From Pseudomonadota bacterium (GTDB lineage Bacteria; Pseudomonadota; Gammaproteobacteria; Burkholderiales; Burkholderiaceae_C): a stretch of 64,000 nucleotides of DNA. Below, piece by piece: positions 1-9,179 of the stretch. Within the stretch, counting starts at the first letter, position 1; every line of letters begins with the position of its first letter. Under the pieces are notes generated by a model, which was given only the letters and a program-made list of their open reading frames with translations, was not told the DNA's origin and did no database searches. The stretch spans positions 496,001 to 560,000 of the forward strand of contig JAKARB010000001.1 of NCBI GenBank assembly GCA_021819435.1, given 5' to 3'. A program made the position numbers and the translations under genes.

Positions 1-384
1 CTTGTGGACGGCGTAGTCGGCGCCGTTGTGCCAGACGAAGCCTGCACCCATGGTGGCGATGGCTCCGGTGAACAGCGCGCCGGCCATCAGGCCGAAGAGC
101 ACGAACTTCTTGCGGTTCTCGGGCTTGAGCTGGTTGATGAGCACGTCCACACCCACGTGGATGCCGGTGCGCACGCCGTAGGCCGCGCCGAACTTGGCCA
201 TCCACACGAAGAGGTAGATGGTGGCTTCTTGCGCCCAGGCCAGGTTGATGCCGAGCAGCCAGTCTTGCAATGGCGTGTGGAAGCCGACCGCGTAGCGGTG
301 GACCACGGAGATGAAGATGATGAGGGTGGCTGCGCCCATGAAGGATGCGATCAGCCACTCTTCCAGGTGATCGAGCCATTTCAT
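1..384 (-). CDS. dctQ: TRAP transporter small permease (DctQ family), partial
   Basis: The reading frame starts at the ATG complementary to 382-384 (MKWLDHLEEWLIASF) and is still open at base 1, so only the first 128 residues are visible. Hydrophobic helices lie near residues 12-32 and 85-110, with the WAQEATIYLFVWMAKFGAA stretch between them, as in DctQ small membrane subunits of tripartite ATP-independent periplasmic transporters. The gene follows the dctP binding-protein gene on the same strand with a terminator-like hairpin between them. The large permease DctM would be expected just outside the window. The substrate is probably a dicarboxylate or other organic acid, by family analogy only. 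Confidence 0.85.
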   Translation of the reverse strand, partial: MKWLDHLEEWLIASFMGAATLIIFISVVHRYAVGFHTPLQDWLLGINLAWAQEATIYLFVWMAKFGAAYGVRTGIHVGVDVLINQLKPENRKKFVLFGLMAGALFTGAIATMGAGFVWHNGADYAVHK

Positions 385-420
385 GATGGGCTCTCCTTGG
401 ATGAGGTGGGGAAGGGGTCG

Positions 421-450
421 AAAAAAGGCCCACGTCATGCGTGGGCCCGG
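421..450 (-). terminator. Intrinsic terminator-like hairpin between dctP and dctQ
   Basis: On the minus strand a GGGCCCACG-type stem pairs around an ATGAC loop and runs directly into six T residues. It lies just after the dctP stop and before dctQ. It probably lets most transcripts end after the abundant binding protein, with partial read-through into the permease genes. Confidence 0.75.
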
Positions 451-471
451 TGCGCGCTCAGCCCATGTCGA

Positions 472-1500
472 TCACATCTTGTTGGGATCGAAGTTGGTGG
501 CCTTGTAGATGTCCTGGATGGTCTCTTCGCCGATGCGCGAGGCCATCTGCTTGTGCACCGGGAACATCGCCTTCTTGAGCAGGAAGCGCTCGCCCAGGGT
601 GGGTTGGTAGATGGCGGTCTTGCCGGATGCCTTGACCTTGGCCAGCGCATCCTGGTTGTCCTGGAAGGCGGTGTCGTTGGCGACCTTGGTCGACTCGGCC
701 ATGGCCTTGGTGAGCGCGGCGCGGATGTCGGCGGGCAGGCCGTCCCAGAACTTCTTGTTGACGACGACGGCATAGCCAAGGTAGCCGTGGTTGGTCACGG
801 TCAGGTGCTTCTGCACCTCGTGCATCTTCTGGGTGTAGAGGTTGGAGGGCGGGTTCTCGGTGCCATCGACCACGCCGGTCTGCAGGGCCTGATAGGTTTC
901 GGAGAAGGCGAGCACCTGGGGCAGGGCGCCCACGGCGCGCATCTGGGCATCGAGCACCTTGGAGGACTGGATGCGCATCTTCACGCCCTTGTAGTCTTCA
1001 ACAGCCTTGAGCGGCTTGTTGGCCGACATCACCTTGAAGCCGTTGTCCCAGTAGGCCAGGCCGGTGATGCCGCGCGACTCGAGCTTCTTGAGCAGCTTGG
1101 CGCCCACGGGGCCTTGGGTGACGGCGTGCAGGTCGTTGTAGTCATCGAAGATGAAGGGCAGGTCGAAGGCTTCGAATTCCTTCACGCCCAGGGGCGCGAA
1201 CTTCGACAGGGAGGGAGCCAGCATCTGGACGGAGCCCAGTTGCAGAGCTTCCATCTCTTCCTTGTCCTTGTAGAGCTGGCTGTTGGGGTAGACCTCGACC
1301 TTGACCTTGCCCTTGGTGAGTTCGGCGGCGCGCTTGGCGAAGAACTCGGCGGCCTTGCCTTTCGGCGTGTCGATCGCCACCACGTGGCTGAACTTGATGA
1401 TGATGGGGCTTTGCGCGAAGGCGCTGGGCAGCAGGGCGGCGGTGGCGGCGAGAGCCAGCAGGCCGCGACGCAGGGCTTGGGAGGTGGGGCTTGAGCGCAT
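472..1500 (-). CDS. dctP: TRAP transporter substrate-binding protein (DctP family)
   Basis: The 342-residue protein begins MRSSPTSQALRRGLL and has a typical Sec signal peptide, with cleavage expected after PSAFAQ. Family sequences include IIKFSHVVAIDTPKG near the mature N-terminus, the central TGLAYWDNGFKVMSANKPLK and the GVVDGTENPPSNLY segment that contributes to carboxylate binding in DctP proteins. It is the periplasmic ligand-binding subunit that delivers an organic acid to the DctQM permease. The start at 1500 is chosen over an upstream ATG at 1572 because it is preceded by GGAGAC and gives a clean signal peptide. It is divergent from the sensor kinase gene, as in dctPQM / dctBR loci. 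Confidence 0.93.
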   Translation of the reverse strand: MRSSPTSQALRRGLLALAATAALLPSAFAQSPIIIKFSHVVAIDTPKGKAAEFFAKRAAELTKGKVKVEVYPNSQLYKDKEEMEALQLGSVQMLAPSLSKFAPLGVKEFEAFDLPFIFDDYNDLHAVTQGPVGAKLLKKLESRGITGLAYWDNGFKVMSANKPLKAVEDYKGVKMRIQSSKVLDAQMRAVGALPQVLAFSETYQALQTGVVDGTENPPSNLYTQKMHEVQKHLTVTNHGYLGYAVVVNKKFWDGLPADIRAALTKAMAESTKVANDTAFQDNQDALAKVKASGKTAIYQPTLGERFLLKKAMFPVHKQMASRIGEETIQDIYKATNFDPNKM

Positions 1501-1629
1501 GAAAGGTCTCCGTTCGTGTGATGGATAAATTGTTCTTCGCACCCGTTCCTGAGGGGGATTGTGGACAACCACATTCGCGGACGCCCGGAGGTGTTTGTTG
1601 GCACTTGGGGCCTAGACTGGGTGCCATCC

Positions 1630-3690
1630 ATGCACGCGTTTACCCCAGGTCTCGTGAGTCCACCCGTCAGCGTCCCGCCTCGTCCAGCTCTGTCTGTGCC
1701 GCCCCAGCCCCGGCTGCGGCTGTTTGGCTCGCCCGTGCGCGCTCCCAAGACGCTTTGGGCCTGGCCGTTGATCCTTTCGCTGCTGGTGGCCGCAGGCGTG
1801 ATGTTCTGGCTGCGCAGCCAGGAGCAGGAGGCCCTGACCGCCCAGCGCGAGGGGATGATCTCGGACGCGCTTTCGCTGGAGGCGCAGATCAATGCGCGCC
1901 TGGATGGCGAACTCGTGCAATTGCGCAACCTGGGCGACATCATTGATGCGGGGCGCCTGCGGCCCGAGGCCTTCGCCCGCCACCCGGTGGTGCTCGATGG
2001 CTTGCGGCGTTTTTGGGTGAGCGTGACGTGGCTGGGCTCGGACGGCCGCATCCGGGGGCATGAGCCCGAGGATGTGGAGGCCGTGGGCGACACGCGGCGC
2101 CAGTTGAGCGATGACGGTGGCTTGACCGGCCACCTGGCTGTGACCTTGCACAGCCCCGATGATCAGCCTGGCGGCTTGTTGGTGGCGAGGTTTTCTGCTG
2201 CTGCGCTGCTGCGCCAGAAAGTGCCCTGGTGGCTGGCGACCAAGTACGACATCCGACTGATTGACCAAAGCGACGACGTGATCGCCTCGACGGTTGAAGG
2301 CCCTCGTGATGAGGCTTTGGCCTGGTACCGGGTGTCGCTGGGCTCATCGCTGCCTGGCGTCTGGCTGGAGCTGACCTCTCACGAGCGGGTGCAGCCTTGG
2401 TGGCGCACGCTGCCGATGGCGTTGATGCTCGGGTTCGTGGGATTGATCGGAGGGGCCTCGTTCATGTTGCGCAAGCAGATGCGCAGCGTCTCGCGCGCGG
2501 AAGAAGCCTGGCGCACCGAAGCCGCCTGGCGCACCGCGATGGAGGATTCGCTGGCGGTGGGCATCCGCGCGCGCGACCTCGATGGCCGGCTGGTCTACGT
2601 CAACAAGACCATGGCCGACATGGTGGGCTACCAGCCCGAGGAGCTGGTTGGCCTGTTGCCGCCCATGCCTTACTGGTTGCCCGACGAGCTCGACCAGAGC
2701 ATGCGCCGCCACCTGCGCAACATGGCAGGTCAGGCGCCGCGTGGCGGCTACGAGTCGCGCTGGCAGCACCGCGATGGCCGCATCGTCGAAGTCATGGTGT
2801 ACGAGGCGCCGCTGGTCGATGCGCAAGGCGTGCGGATCGGCTGGATGGCGTCGGTCGTCGACATCACCGAGCGCAAGCAATTGGAAGAGCGCGAGCGCCG
2901 CCAGATGGAGACCGTGGCCCACCAGGCTCGCCTGACGATGCTGGGCGAGGTGGCCTCCACGCTGGCGCACGAGCTCAACCAGCCGCTGTCGGCCATCACC
3001 AGCTACAACACCGGCTTGTTGAACGCGCTCTCAGGCCGGCCAGAGGTGCCTGAGCCGGTGCTCAAGGCCTTGCAGCGCCAGGGCGAGCAGGCTGGGCAGG
3101 CCGCACGCATCGTCAAGCGCATCAGGGAGTTCCTCACGCGTCGAGAGCCTCAGCGCGAGCCCTGTGACATCGACGAGGTGGTGGCTTCGGGCTTGAGCCT
3201 GCTCAGGCGCGACATCTCGCGGCTGGGCGTGGAGGTGAGCAACGAGGTGCCCGCGGGCCTGCCGCAGGTCGTGGCCGATCCGGTGCTCATCGAGCAGGTC
3301 GTGGCCAACCTCGTGCGCAACGCGTGCGATGCCATGGCGCACCAGGAAACGCCCCGCCGCATCCGCATCCGGGCGGAAGCCGGGCACGCCGTGACGACGG
3401 GCGAGGGCGCGCCTGCATCTTCATTCGTGCGTTTGACAGTGATCGACAGCGGCCCTGGTTTGAATGGCCAGACCGTGACCACGTTGTGCGCCCCGTTCTT
3501 CACCACCAAGTCCGATGGCATGGGCATGGGGTTGGCGATCTGCCGCTCCATCGTGGAGTTGCACTATGGTGCGCTGGATTGCGTCGATGTGCCCGGTGGC
3601 GGCGCGGCGTTTTCTTTCAGCCTGCCGCAGGTGCCGCCAGGTGGCCTGGACGGCCCAGAACCTCTTCAGGATCAGGAGACCAATGCATGA
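1630..3690 (+). CDS. Membrane sensor histidine kinase (DctB-like, PAS domain)
   Basis: From the ATG at 1630 the protein has 686 residues; an in-frame GTG at 1561 would add 23. Two transmembrane segments (residues about 42-60 and 264-282) flank a periplasmic sensor region. A PAS domain follows (about 300-420, VYVNKTMADMVGYQPEEL), then HisKA with the phospho-acceptor His447 in AHELNQPLSAI, and an HATPase domain with DSGPGL and GMGMGLAICRSI. The kinase overlaps the response regulator ATG by 4 bases, so the two are coupled. Divergent placement from dctP suggests that it controls the TRAP transporter in response to extracellular carboxylate. The exact start is uncertain, since neither candidate has a strong ribosome site. 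Confidence 0.88.
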   Translation: MHAFTPGLVSPPVSVPPRPALSVPPQPRLRLFGSPVRAPKTLWAWPLILSLLVAAGVMFWLRSQEQEALTAQREGMISDALSLEAQINARLDGELVQLRNLGDIIDAGRLRPEAFARHPVVLDGLRRFWVSVTWLGSDGRIRGHEPEDVEAVGDTRRQLSDDGGLTGHLAVTLHSPDDQPGGLLVARFSAAALLRQKVPWWLATKYDIRLIDQSDDVIASTVEGPRDEALAWYRVSLGSSLPGVWLELTSHERVQPWWRTLPMALMLGFVGLIGGASFMLRKQMRSVSRAEEAWRTEAAWRTAMEDSLAVGIRARDLDGRLVYVNKTMADMVGYQPEELVGLLPPMPYWLPDELDQSMRRHLRNMAGQAPRGGYESRWQHRDGRIVEVMVYEAPLVDAQGVRIGWMASVVDITERKQLEERERRQMETVAHQARLTMLGEVASTLAHELNQPLSAITSYNTGLLNALSGRPEVPEPVLKALQRQGEQAGQAARIVKRIREFLTRREPQREPCDIDEVVASGLSLLRRDISRLGVEVSNEVPAGLPQVVADPVLIEQVVANLVRNACDAMAHQETPRRIRIRAEAGHAVTTGEGAPASSFVRLTVIDSGPGLNGQTVTTLCAPFFTTKSDGMGMGLAICRSIVELHYGALDCVDVPGGGAAFSFSLPQVPPGGLDGPEPLQDQETNA

Positions 3691-4376
3691 GCGCTCCTTT
3701 TGTCCCTTCTTCGCCCGTTTTTTCCGCTGCGGCTTCCCTCAACTCGACGGGGGCGGGCGCCGCAACCCCGAGTCCTGGCTGGGTCTACCTGGTCGATGAC
3801 GACGCCGTGGTGCGCGACGCGCTGAGCTTCCTGCTTGGCTCGCGCGGGCTGCCGGTGATGGCGTTCGATGGCGCCGCCTCTTTGCTTGCGCACTTGCAGC
3901 AGGCGCCCCGGCCCGTGCGCGGGGTTTTTTTGCTGGACGTGCGCATGGAGCCGGTCTCGGGCCTGCAATTGCACGAGGCGCTGATCGGCCTGGGGCTGCC
4001 GAACCCGGTGCTCTTCCTGAGCGGCCATGGCGACATCCCCATGGTGGTCGAGGCCCTGAAGAAGGGCGCTTTCGATTTCCTCGAGAAGCCCTACAGCGAC
4101 AACACCCTGGTCGACCGGCTGTAGCAGGCCATGGCGGTGGAAGCCGCTTCGGTGGCCGACAACGCGGCGGCGCTGGAGCGCCAGGCACGCCTGGCCAGCC
4201 TCAGCGAGCGTGAACGCGAGGTCATGCAGCGTGTGGCGGTGGGCAAGCTCAACAAGGTCATCGCCGACGAACTGCACATCGCGGTGCGCACGGTCGAGGT
4301 CCATCGCGCCCGCGTGTTTTCCAAGCTGGGGGTGAAGTCGGCCGCCGAGCTGGCTGGCTGGCTGGCGGCTGGTTGA
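3687..4376 (+). pseudogene. FixJ/DctR-type response regulator interrupted by an in-frame TAG
   Basis: The reading frame starting at 3687 encodes a receiver domain (VYLVDDDAVVRDALSFLL, acceptor Asp84 in FLLDVRM, conserved Lys in FDFLEKPY) and stops at TAG 4122-4124 after NTLVDRL. In the same frame, with no shift, the sequence resumes QAMAVEAASV and continues into a LuxR-type helix-turn-helix (LSEREREVMQRVAVGKLNKVIADE, shown here only as family landmark, then TVEVHRARVFSKLG) ending at 4376. A single base change would restore a regulator of about 229 residues. Alternatives are a sequencing error, amber suppression, or a separate short HTH protein starting at ATG 4131. It pairs with the upstream kinase. 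Confidence 0.8.
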
Positions 4377-4433
4377 GCCGCGCGAGGGCCACCTCGTCGG
4401 CCCCGATGCCGATGCCGATGCGGCCAGGCGGGC

Positions 4434-4829
4434 TCAGTCGCGAAGGGCGCCGCGCAGCGCCTTGACCTCGCTGCGCTGGCGCTTGCCTTCCACACGCCGC
4501 CTTTGCGAGGCGCGGGTGGGCTTCGTGGGCTTGCGCGCGGGCGGCACGGTGGCCACGCTGTCGACCATTTCCTGCAGCCTTTGCAGCGCTTCGCCGCGGT
4601 TCATGTCCTGGCTGCGGTGGGTCTGCGCCTTGAGCACGATGACGCCGTTGGCGGTGATGCGCCGGTCGTTGAGGCACAGCAGCCGCGCCTGGATGTCCTC
4701 GGGCAGGGACGACGCCCGGATGTCGAAGCGCAAGTGGATGGCGGTCGACACCTTGTTGACGTTCTGGCCGCCCGCCCCCTGGGCGCGCACGGCGGTGATC
4801 TCGACTTCGTCTTCCTGGATGAGGGGCAT
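4434..4829 (-). CDS. arfB: Alternative ribosome-rescue factor ArfB (YaeJ)
   Basis: This 131-residue protein has the release-factor GGQ motif near residues 19-21 (QGAGGQNVNKVSTAIHLRF) and a basic C-terminal tail rich in Arg and Lys (SQRRRVEGKRQRSEVKALRG) that enters the mRNA channel of stalled ribosomes. The family hydrolyses peptidyl-tRNA on non-stop ribosomes without needing a stop codon. The length matches ArfB proteins. It is a single gene, convergent with the regulator upstream and unrelated to the YCII genes that follow. Confidence 0.93.
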   Translation of the reverse strand: MPLIQEDEVEITAVRAQGAGGQNVNKVSTAIHLRFDIRASSLPEDIQARLLCLNDRRITANGVIVLKAQTHRSQDMNRGEALQRLQEMVDSVATVPPARKPTKPTRASQRRRVEGKRQRSEVKALRGALRD

Positions 4830-4923
4830 GGTGGGCAGCGTAGGATGCCGGCGGCATCATCGATCGCGTGCATCGTAAGCGCTGCGCGCCCATCCGCCAG
4901 GAACGCAGAGGAAAGCCAATCCC

Positions 4924-5292
4924 ATGTCCTACATGTTGTTGATCGTCGAACCCGTAGGCCAGCGCGCCACCCGCACCGAAGCGCAGGGCCGCGAGGCCTA
5001 CGCGAGCATGCGTCGCTTTGGCGAGTCGCTGGCCGCCCAGGGCAAGCTCAAGGCGATGGAGTCGCTGTCGTCCCATGCCACGGCGGTGCGGGTGAGCCAG
5101 GCCGCCGGGCAGTTCGAACTGCTCGATGGCCCTTTCGCCGAGGCCAAGGAGATGGTGGGCGGCTTTTTCCTGCTGCAAAACGTTTCGCGCGAAGAGGCCA
5201 TCGAGCTGGCCCGCGCTTGCCCAGCGTCGCAGTGGTGCACGGTTGAGGTGCGGGCACTGGCGCCTTGTTTCGACGACAGCCACGCAACCTAG
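4924..5292 (+). CDS. YCII/DGPF-domain protein
   Basis: A 122-residue protein with the dimeric alpha-beta-barrel YCII fold, beginning MSYMLLIVE and carrying the diagnostic LDGPFAEAKEMVGGFFLL segment near residues 63-80. The biochemical role of DGPF proteins is mostly unknown. They are frequently encoded next to ECF42-type sigma factors, and the same arrangement is present here with a second copy at 5423 and the sigma factor at 6311. An AGAGGAAAGCC ribosome site precedes the ATG. Confidence 0.85.
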   Translation: MSYMLLIVEPVGQRATRTEAQGREAYASMRRFGESLAAQGKLKAMESLSSHATAVRVSQAAGQFELLDGPFAEAKEMVGGFFLLQNVSREEAIELARACPASQWCTVEVRALAPCFDDSHAT

Positions 5293-5422
5293 GGTTTGTC
5301 CTTGGTTTTGGCTGTCGATTCCGGCTGGGCTGCTTCGTCGTCCTCATGACGGTGCATCGAGCGGCCAGGCATCCCGCCTTGGCGCTGGTGCATCACCTGT
5401 CGTTTCATCCCAGGAGAAAACC

Positions 5423-5872
5423 ATGCGATTCATGATCATCGTGAAGTCCTGCCCCGAATTCGAAGCCGAGGTGCAGCCCGATTCGGACTCGGCCGTGATG
5501 GCCGCCATGGCCACCTACCACGAGGAACTGGCGAAGGCCGGCGTGCTGCTCGACGCCAGCGGCCTCAAGCCCAGCCGCGTGGGGTGGCGCATCCACTACG
5601 GGCCAAGCGGCACCGAGGGTGTCTCCAGCCGCCGTGTGGTCGACGGCCCCTTCGCCGAGGCCAAGGAACTGATCGCCGGCTACACCCTGATCCAGGTGCG
5701 CTCGCGCGAAGAAGCGCTCGAATGGAGCCGGCGCTTTCCCAACCCCGTGCGCGAGGGCGCCGAGGCCGTTGTGGAGGTGCGCGAGCTTTATGAACTGGAG
5801 GACTTCACCCCCAGCGAGGCACTCGAGCGATTCAAGGCCATGGACGCAGCGAATGTCATGAACAAGTCTTGA
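5423..5872 (+). CDS. YCII/DGPF-domain protein, second copy
   Basis: This 149-residue protein starts at the ATG after CAGGAGAAAACC. It shares the VDGPFAEAKELIAGYTLIQV motif with the gene at 4924 but has diverged elsewhere and has a longer C-terminal tail (TPSEALERFKAMDAANVM). Spacing to the next gene is 18 bases, suggesting one transcript with the VOC protein and the sigma factor. Membership of the sigma-factor regulon is inferred from known ECF42 loci, not shown by the sequence. Confidence 0.87.
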   Translation: MRFMIIVKSCPEFEAEVQPDSDSAVMAAMATYHEELAKAGVLLDASGLKPSRVGWRIHYGPSGTEGVSSRRVVDGPFAEAKELIAGYTLIQVRSREEALEWSRRFPNPVREGAEAVVEVRELYELEDFTPSEALERFKAMDAANVMNKS

Positions 5873-5890
5873 GCCAACAGGAGCACCCCC

Positions 5891-6301
5891 ATGATCCGCC
5901 AGATCTTCGTCAACCTGCCCGTCAAGGACCTGCCCCGCTCGAAGGCCTTCTTCGAAGCCCTGGGCCTGACCTTCAACCCGCAATTCACCAACGACCAAGG
6001 CGCCTGTCTGCAGATCGCCGAGAACATCTACGCCATGCTGCTGGTCGAACCCTTCTTCCAGGGCTTCACCAAGCTGCCCGTCAGCGACGCCAGGCAGGCC
6101 ACCGAGGTGCTCGTGGCGCTGTCGTGCGACAGCCGCGCCGAGGTTGAGGACCTCGTGCGTCGGGCCGTCGCCGCGGGCGGCACCACGCCCAACGCCCCGC
6201 AGGACATGGGCTTCATGTACCAGCACGGTTTCGCCGACTTGGACGGCCACCAGTGGGAGGTCTTCCACATGGACATGAGCGCCGCGCCCCCGCAAATGTG
6301 A
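5891..6301 (+). CDS. VOC family (glyoxalase/bleomycin resistance-like) protein
   Basis: A 136-residue protein with the beta-alpha-beta-beta-beta modules of the vicinal oxygen chelate fold. It begins MIRQIFVNLPVKDLPRSKAF and ends with the second module GFADLDGHQWEVFHMD, whose Glu is a usual metal ligand. Substrate and reaction cannot be told from sequence. It lies between the DGPF gene and the ECF sigma gene with short gaps, in line with a stress or detoxification operon. Confidence 0.88.
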   Translation: MIRQIFVNLPVKDLPRSKAFFEALGLTFNPQFTNDQGACLQIAENIYAMLLVEPFFQGFTKLPVSDARQATEVLVALSCDSRAEVEDLVRRAVAAGGTTPNAPQDMGFMYQHGFADLDGHQWEVFHMDMSAAPPQM

Positions 6302-6310
6302 CCGATCCGC

Positions 6311-7711
6311 GTGGACGCCTCACCTGAACAAGCCGGTCAGTCCTCCGACCCGGCACCTGCGTTGGCCGCCGTGCGCGAACGCATCTCGGCCGTCTGGCGC
6401 CTGGAGTCGGCACGCATCGTGGCCGCCGTGGCGCGGCGCGTGCAAGACCTGGGCGTGGCCGAAGAGTTGGCGCAGGACGCCCTCGTCGCGGCCCTGGAGC
6501 GCTGGCCGGGCGAGGGCGTGCCCGAGAACCCCGCCGCTTGGCTGATGACCACCGCCTGCAACCGCGCGCTGGACCACCTGCGGCACCGCCAGATGGCACA
6601 TGCTCGCCACGAAGAGCTCGCCCAAGACCTCGATGCACGGGAGGCCCTGGTCGTGCCCGATTTCGTCGATGCCCTGGACGCCGCTCGGCAAGACGAGATC
6701 GGCGACGACCTGCTGCGCCTGGTCTTCACGGCCTGCCACCCGGTGCTGTCGCCCGATGCGCGCGTGGCCCTGACCCTGAAGCTGCTGGGCGGCCTGAGCA
6801 CGCACGAGATCGCCCGCGCCTGCCTCGCGCCCGAGCCGACCATCGCGCAGCGCATCGTGCGGGCCAAGCGGCAGCTGGCCGAAGCCCGCGTGCCGTTCGA
6901 GCTGCCGCGCGGCGTCGTGCTCGGCGAGCGCCTGGCTTCGGTGCTGGAGGTCATCTACCTCATCTTCAACGAGGGCTACACCGCCACCCGGGGCGACGAC
7001 TGGATGCGCCCGGCGCTGTGCGACGAGGCCCTGCGCCTGGGCCGCATGCTGGCCGAACTGGCCCTAGACCTGCCCGAAGTCCACGGCCTGGTCGCGCTGA
7101 TGGAGATCCAGGCCTCGCGCACGGCGGCGCGCACCGATGCCGAGGGCAGGCCGGTGCTGCTGACCGAACAGAACCGCGCCCGCTGGGACCACCTGCTCAT
7201 CCGCCGCGGTCTGGCGGCCCTGGCGCGCGCCCGGCAGGCTTGTCAGGCCCAGGGCTTGGCCCCGGGCAGCTACCAGCTCCAGGGTGAGATCGCCGCCTGC
7301 CACGCGCGCGCCGCCCGCGCCGAAGACACCGACTGGCCGCACATGGCCGCGCTCTACGTCGAGCTGATGCGCGTGGCCCCCTCACCCGTGGTCGAGCTCA
7401 ACCGCGCCGTGGCCGTCTCGATGGCCGAGGGCCCGCAGGCCGGGCTGAACGTGCTGGCGCCCCTGCTGGCCAACCCGGCCTTGAAGCGATACCACTGGCT
7501 GCCGGCCGTCGAAGCCGACCTCTTGCGCCGGCTGGGCCGCAAACAGGCCGCGCACGAGGCCCTGCTGCGTGCGGCGGCGCTGGCCGGCAACGCGCGCGAG
7601 CAGGCCCTGCTGCGGCAAAAGGCCGCCGATCTGGCCGCTGACTTGGCCGCTGACTTGGCGGCGGAACTTTCAGCGCAGCGGACCGATTTGCCGGACAATC
7701 TCGCCCCATGA
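6311..7711 (+). CDS. ECF RNA polymerase sigma factor with C-terminal extension (ECF42-like)
   Basis: A 466-residue protein starting at GTG 6311. Region 2 lies near residues 20-100 (VEELAQ-type [13 protein letters not shown], then [19 protein letters not shown]) and region 4 near 130-190 ([19 protein letters not shown]). A long helical, TPR-like tail of about 260 residues follows, ending in an Ala/Asp repeat ([16 protein letters not shown]). That size and the adjoining DGPF genes are typical of ECF42 sigma factors, where the tail replaces an anti-sigma factor. No anti-sigma gene is present. The stop overlaps the rimO ATG by 4 bases, an unusual link to a housekeeping gene. Confidence 0.88.
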   Translation: MDASPEQAGQSSDPAPALAAVRERISAVWRLESARIVAAVARRVQDLGVAEELAQDALVAALERWPGEGVPENPAAWLMTTACNRALDHLRHRQMAHARHEELAQDLDAREALVVPDFVDALDAARQDEIGDDLLRLVFTACHPVLSPDARVALTLKLLGGLSTHEIARACLAPEPTIAQRIVRAKRQLAEARVPFELPRGVVLGERLASVLEVIYLIFNEGYTATRGDDWMRPALCDEALRLGRMLAELALDLPEVHGLVALMEIQASRTAARTDAEGRPVLLTEQNRARWDHLLIRRGLAALARARQACQAQGLAPGSYQLQGEIAACHARAARAEDTDWPHMAALYVELMRVAPSPVVELNRAVAVSMAEGPQAGLNVLAPLLANPALKRYHWLPAVEADLLRRLGRKQAAHEALLRAAALAGNAREQALLRQKAADLAADLAADLAAELSAQRTDLPDNLAP

Positions 7712-9126
7712 GTTCTGAACTGTCCCCCACCGCTTCCGCCCCCGCTTCAGCCGCCAACGCCCCGAAGATCGGATTCGTGAGCCTCGGCTGCCCCAAGGCC
7801 CTCACCGACTCCGAACTGATCCTCACCCAGTTGCGCGCCGAAGGCTATGAAACCAGCAAGACCTTCGCCGGTGCCGACCTGGTGATCGTCAACACCTGCG
7901 GCTTCATTGACGATGCGGTCAAGGAAAGCCTCGACACCATCGGCGAGGCCCTGGCCGAAAACGGCAAGGTCATCGTCACCGGCTGCCTGGGCGCCAAGGC
8001 CGGCGCGGGCGAGGGCAGCAACCTCGTGAAGGACGTGCACCCCAGCGTGCTCGCCGTCACCGGCCCCCACGCCACGCAAGAGGTGATGGACGCGGTGCAC
8101 CTGCACGTGCCCAAGCCCCACGACCCGTTCATCGACCTGGTGCCCGAGGCGCGCGGCGTGGCGGGCATCAAGCTCACGCCCAAGCACTACGCCTACCTGA
8201 AGATCAGCGAAGGCTGCAACCACCGCTGCAGCTTCTGCATCATCCCCAGCATGCGCGGCGACCTGGTCTCACGCCCCATCGGCGACGTGCTGGCCGAAGC
8301 CAAGGCCCTGTTCGAGTCCGGCGTGAAGGAGCTGCTCGTCATCAGCCAAGACACCAGCGCTTACGGCGTCGACGTCAAATACCGCACCGGCTTCTGGGAC
8401 GGCAAGCCCGTCAAGACCCGCATGCTCGACCTCGTCGCCCAGATCGGCGAGATGGCCAAGGCCCACGGCGCCTGGGTGCGGCTGCACTACGTCTACCCCT
8501 ATCCGCATGTCGACGAGGTCATCCCGCTGATGGCCGAAGGCCTCGTGCTGCCTTACCTCGACGTGCCTTTCCAGCACTCGCACCCCGACGTGCTCAAGCG
8601 CATGAAGCGCCCGGCCAACGGCGAGAAAAACCTCGATCGCCTGCGCCGCTGGCGCGAGATCTGCCCGGAGATCGTGGTGCGCTCCACCTTCATCGCAGGC
8701 TTCCCCGGCGAGACGGAAGAAGAGTTCCAGCACCTGCTCGACTTCATGCAGGAAGCCGAGATCGACCGCGCCGGCTGCTTCGCTTACTCGCCGATCGAAG
8801 GCGCCCCGGCCAATGAACTCGAAGGCGCTTTGCCCGATGAGGTGCGCGAAGAACGCCGCGCCCGCTTCATGCAGGTCACCGAGGCGGTGTCGATCGCCAA
8901 GCTGCAACGCCGCGTGGGCGCCACCATGCAGGTGCTGGTCGACAGCGCGCCTGCGCTGGGCCGCAAGGGCGGGGTGGGGCGCACCTACGCCGACGCGCCC
9001 GAGATCGACGGCACCGTGCGCCTGCTGCCGCCAGAGAAGGCCAGCAAGACGCTCAAGGTCGGCGAGTTCACGCGTGCGCGCATCGTTGCCGTCGAGGGCC
9101 ACGACCTGATCGGCATGCCGATCTGA
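7708..9126 (+). CDS. rimO: Ribosomal protein uS12 methylthiotransferase RimO
   Basis: This radical-SAM enzyme of 472 residues adds a methylthio group to the conserved aspartate of ribosomal protein S12. The N-terminal UPF0004 domain has its cluster cysteines in [19 protein letters not shown] and VTGCLGA. The radical SAM cluster is Cys170, Cys174 and Cys177 in [18 protein letters not shown], and the C-terminal TRAM domain ends [20 protein letters not shown]-type and YVYPYP segments match RimO rather than MiaB. Translation is probably coupled to the upstream sigma gene by an ATGA overlap. Confidence 0.96.
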   Translation: MSSELSPTASAPASAANAPKIGFVSLGCPKALTDSELILTQLRAEGYETSKTFAGADLVIVNTCGFIDDAVKESLDTIGEALAENGKVIVTGCLGAKAGAGEGSNLVKDVHPSVLAVTGPHATQEVMDAVHLHVPKPHDPFIDLVPEARGVAGIKLTPKHYAYLKISEGCNHRCSFCIIPSMRGDLVSRPIGDVLAEAKALFESGVKELLVISQDTSAYGVDVKYRTGFWDGKPVKTRMLDLVAQIGEMAKAHGAWVRLHYVYPYPHVDEVIPLMAEGLVLPYLDVPFQHSHPDVLKRMKRPANGEKNLDRLRRWREICPEIVVRSTFIAGFPGETEEEFQHLLDFMQEAEIDRAGCFAYSPIEGAPANELEGALPDEVREERRARFMQVTEAVSIAKLQRRVGATMQVLVDSAPALGRKGGVGRTYADAPEIDGTVRLLPPEKASKTLKVGEFTRARIVAVEGHDLIGMPI

Positions 9127-9179
9127 GGCCCGGCCTGCCGCCAGGACGCCAAGACCAAGACGCTCAAGTCTCGCCCTCC

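Noticed and set aside
4-1494. Long open frame on the plus strand, antisense to dctQ/dctP
   Set aside because: Rich in Gly, His and Leu as expected for the reverse complement of a high-G+C gene. No family signature, and dctP on the other strand is unambiguous.
4131-4376. Independent 81-residue LuxR-type DNA-binding protein
   Set aside because: It is in frame with the receiver domain immediately upstream and separated only by one TAG codon, so a split regulator is simpler. Translation from ATG 4131 is kept as a possibility.
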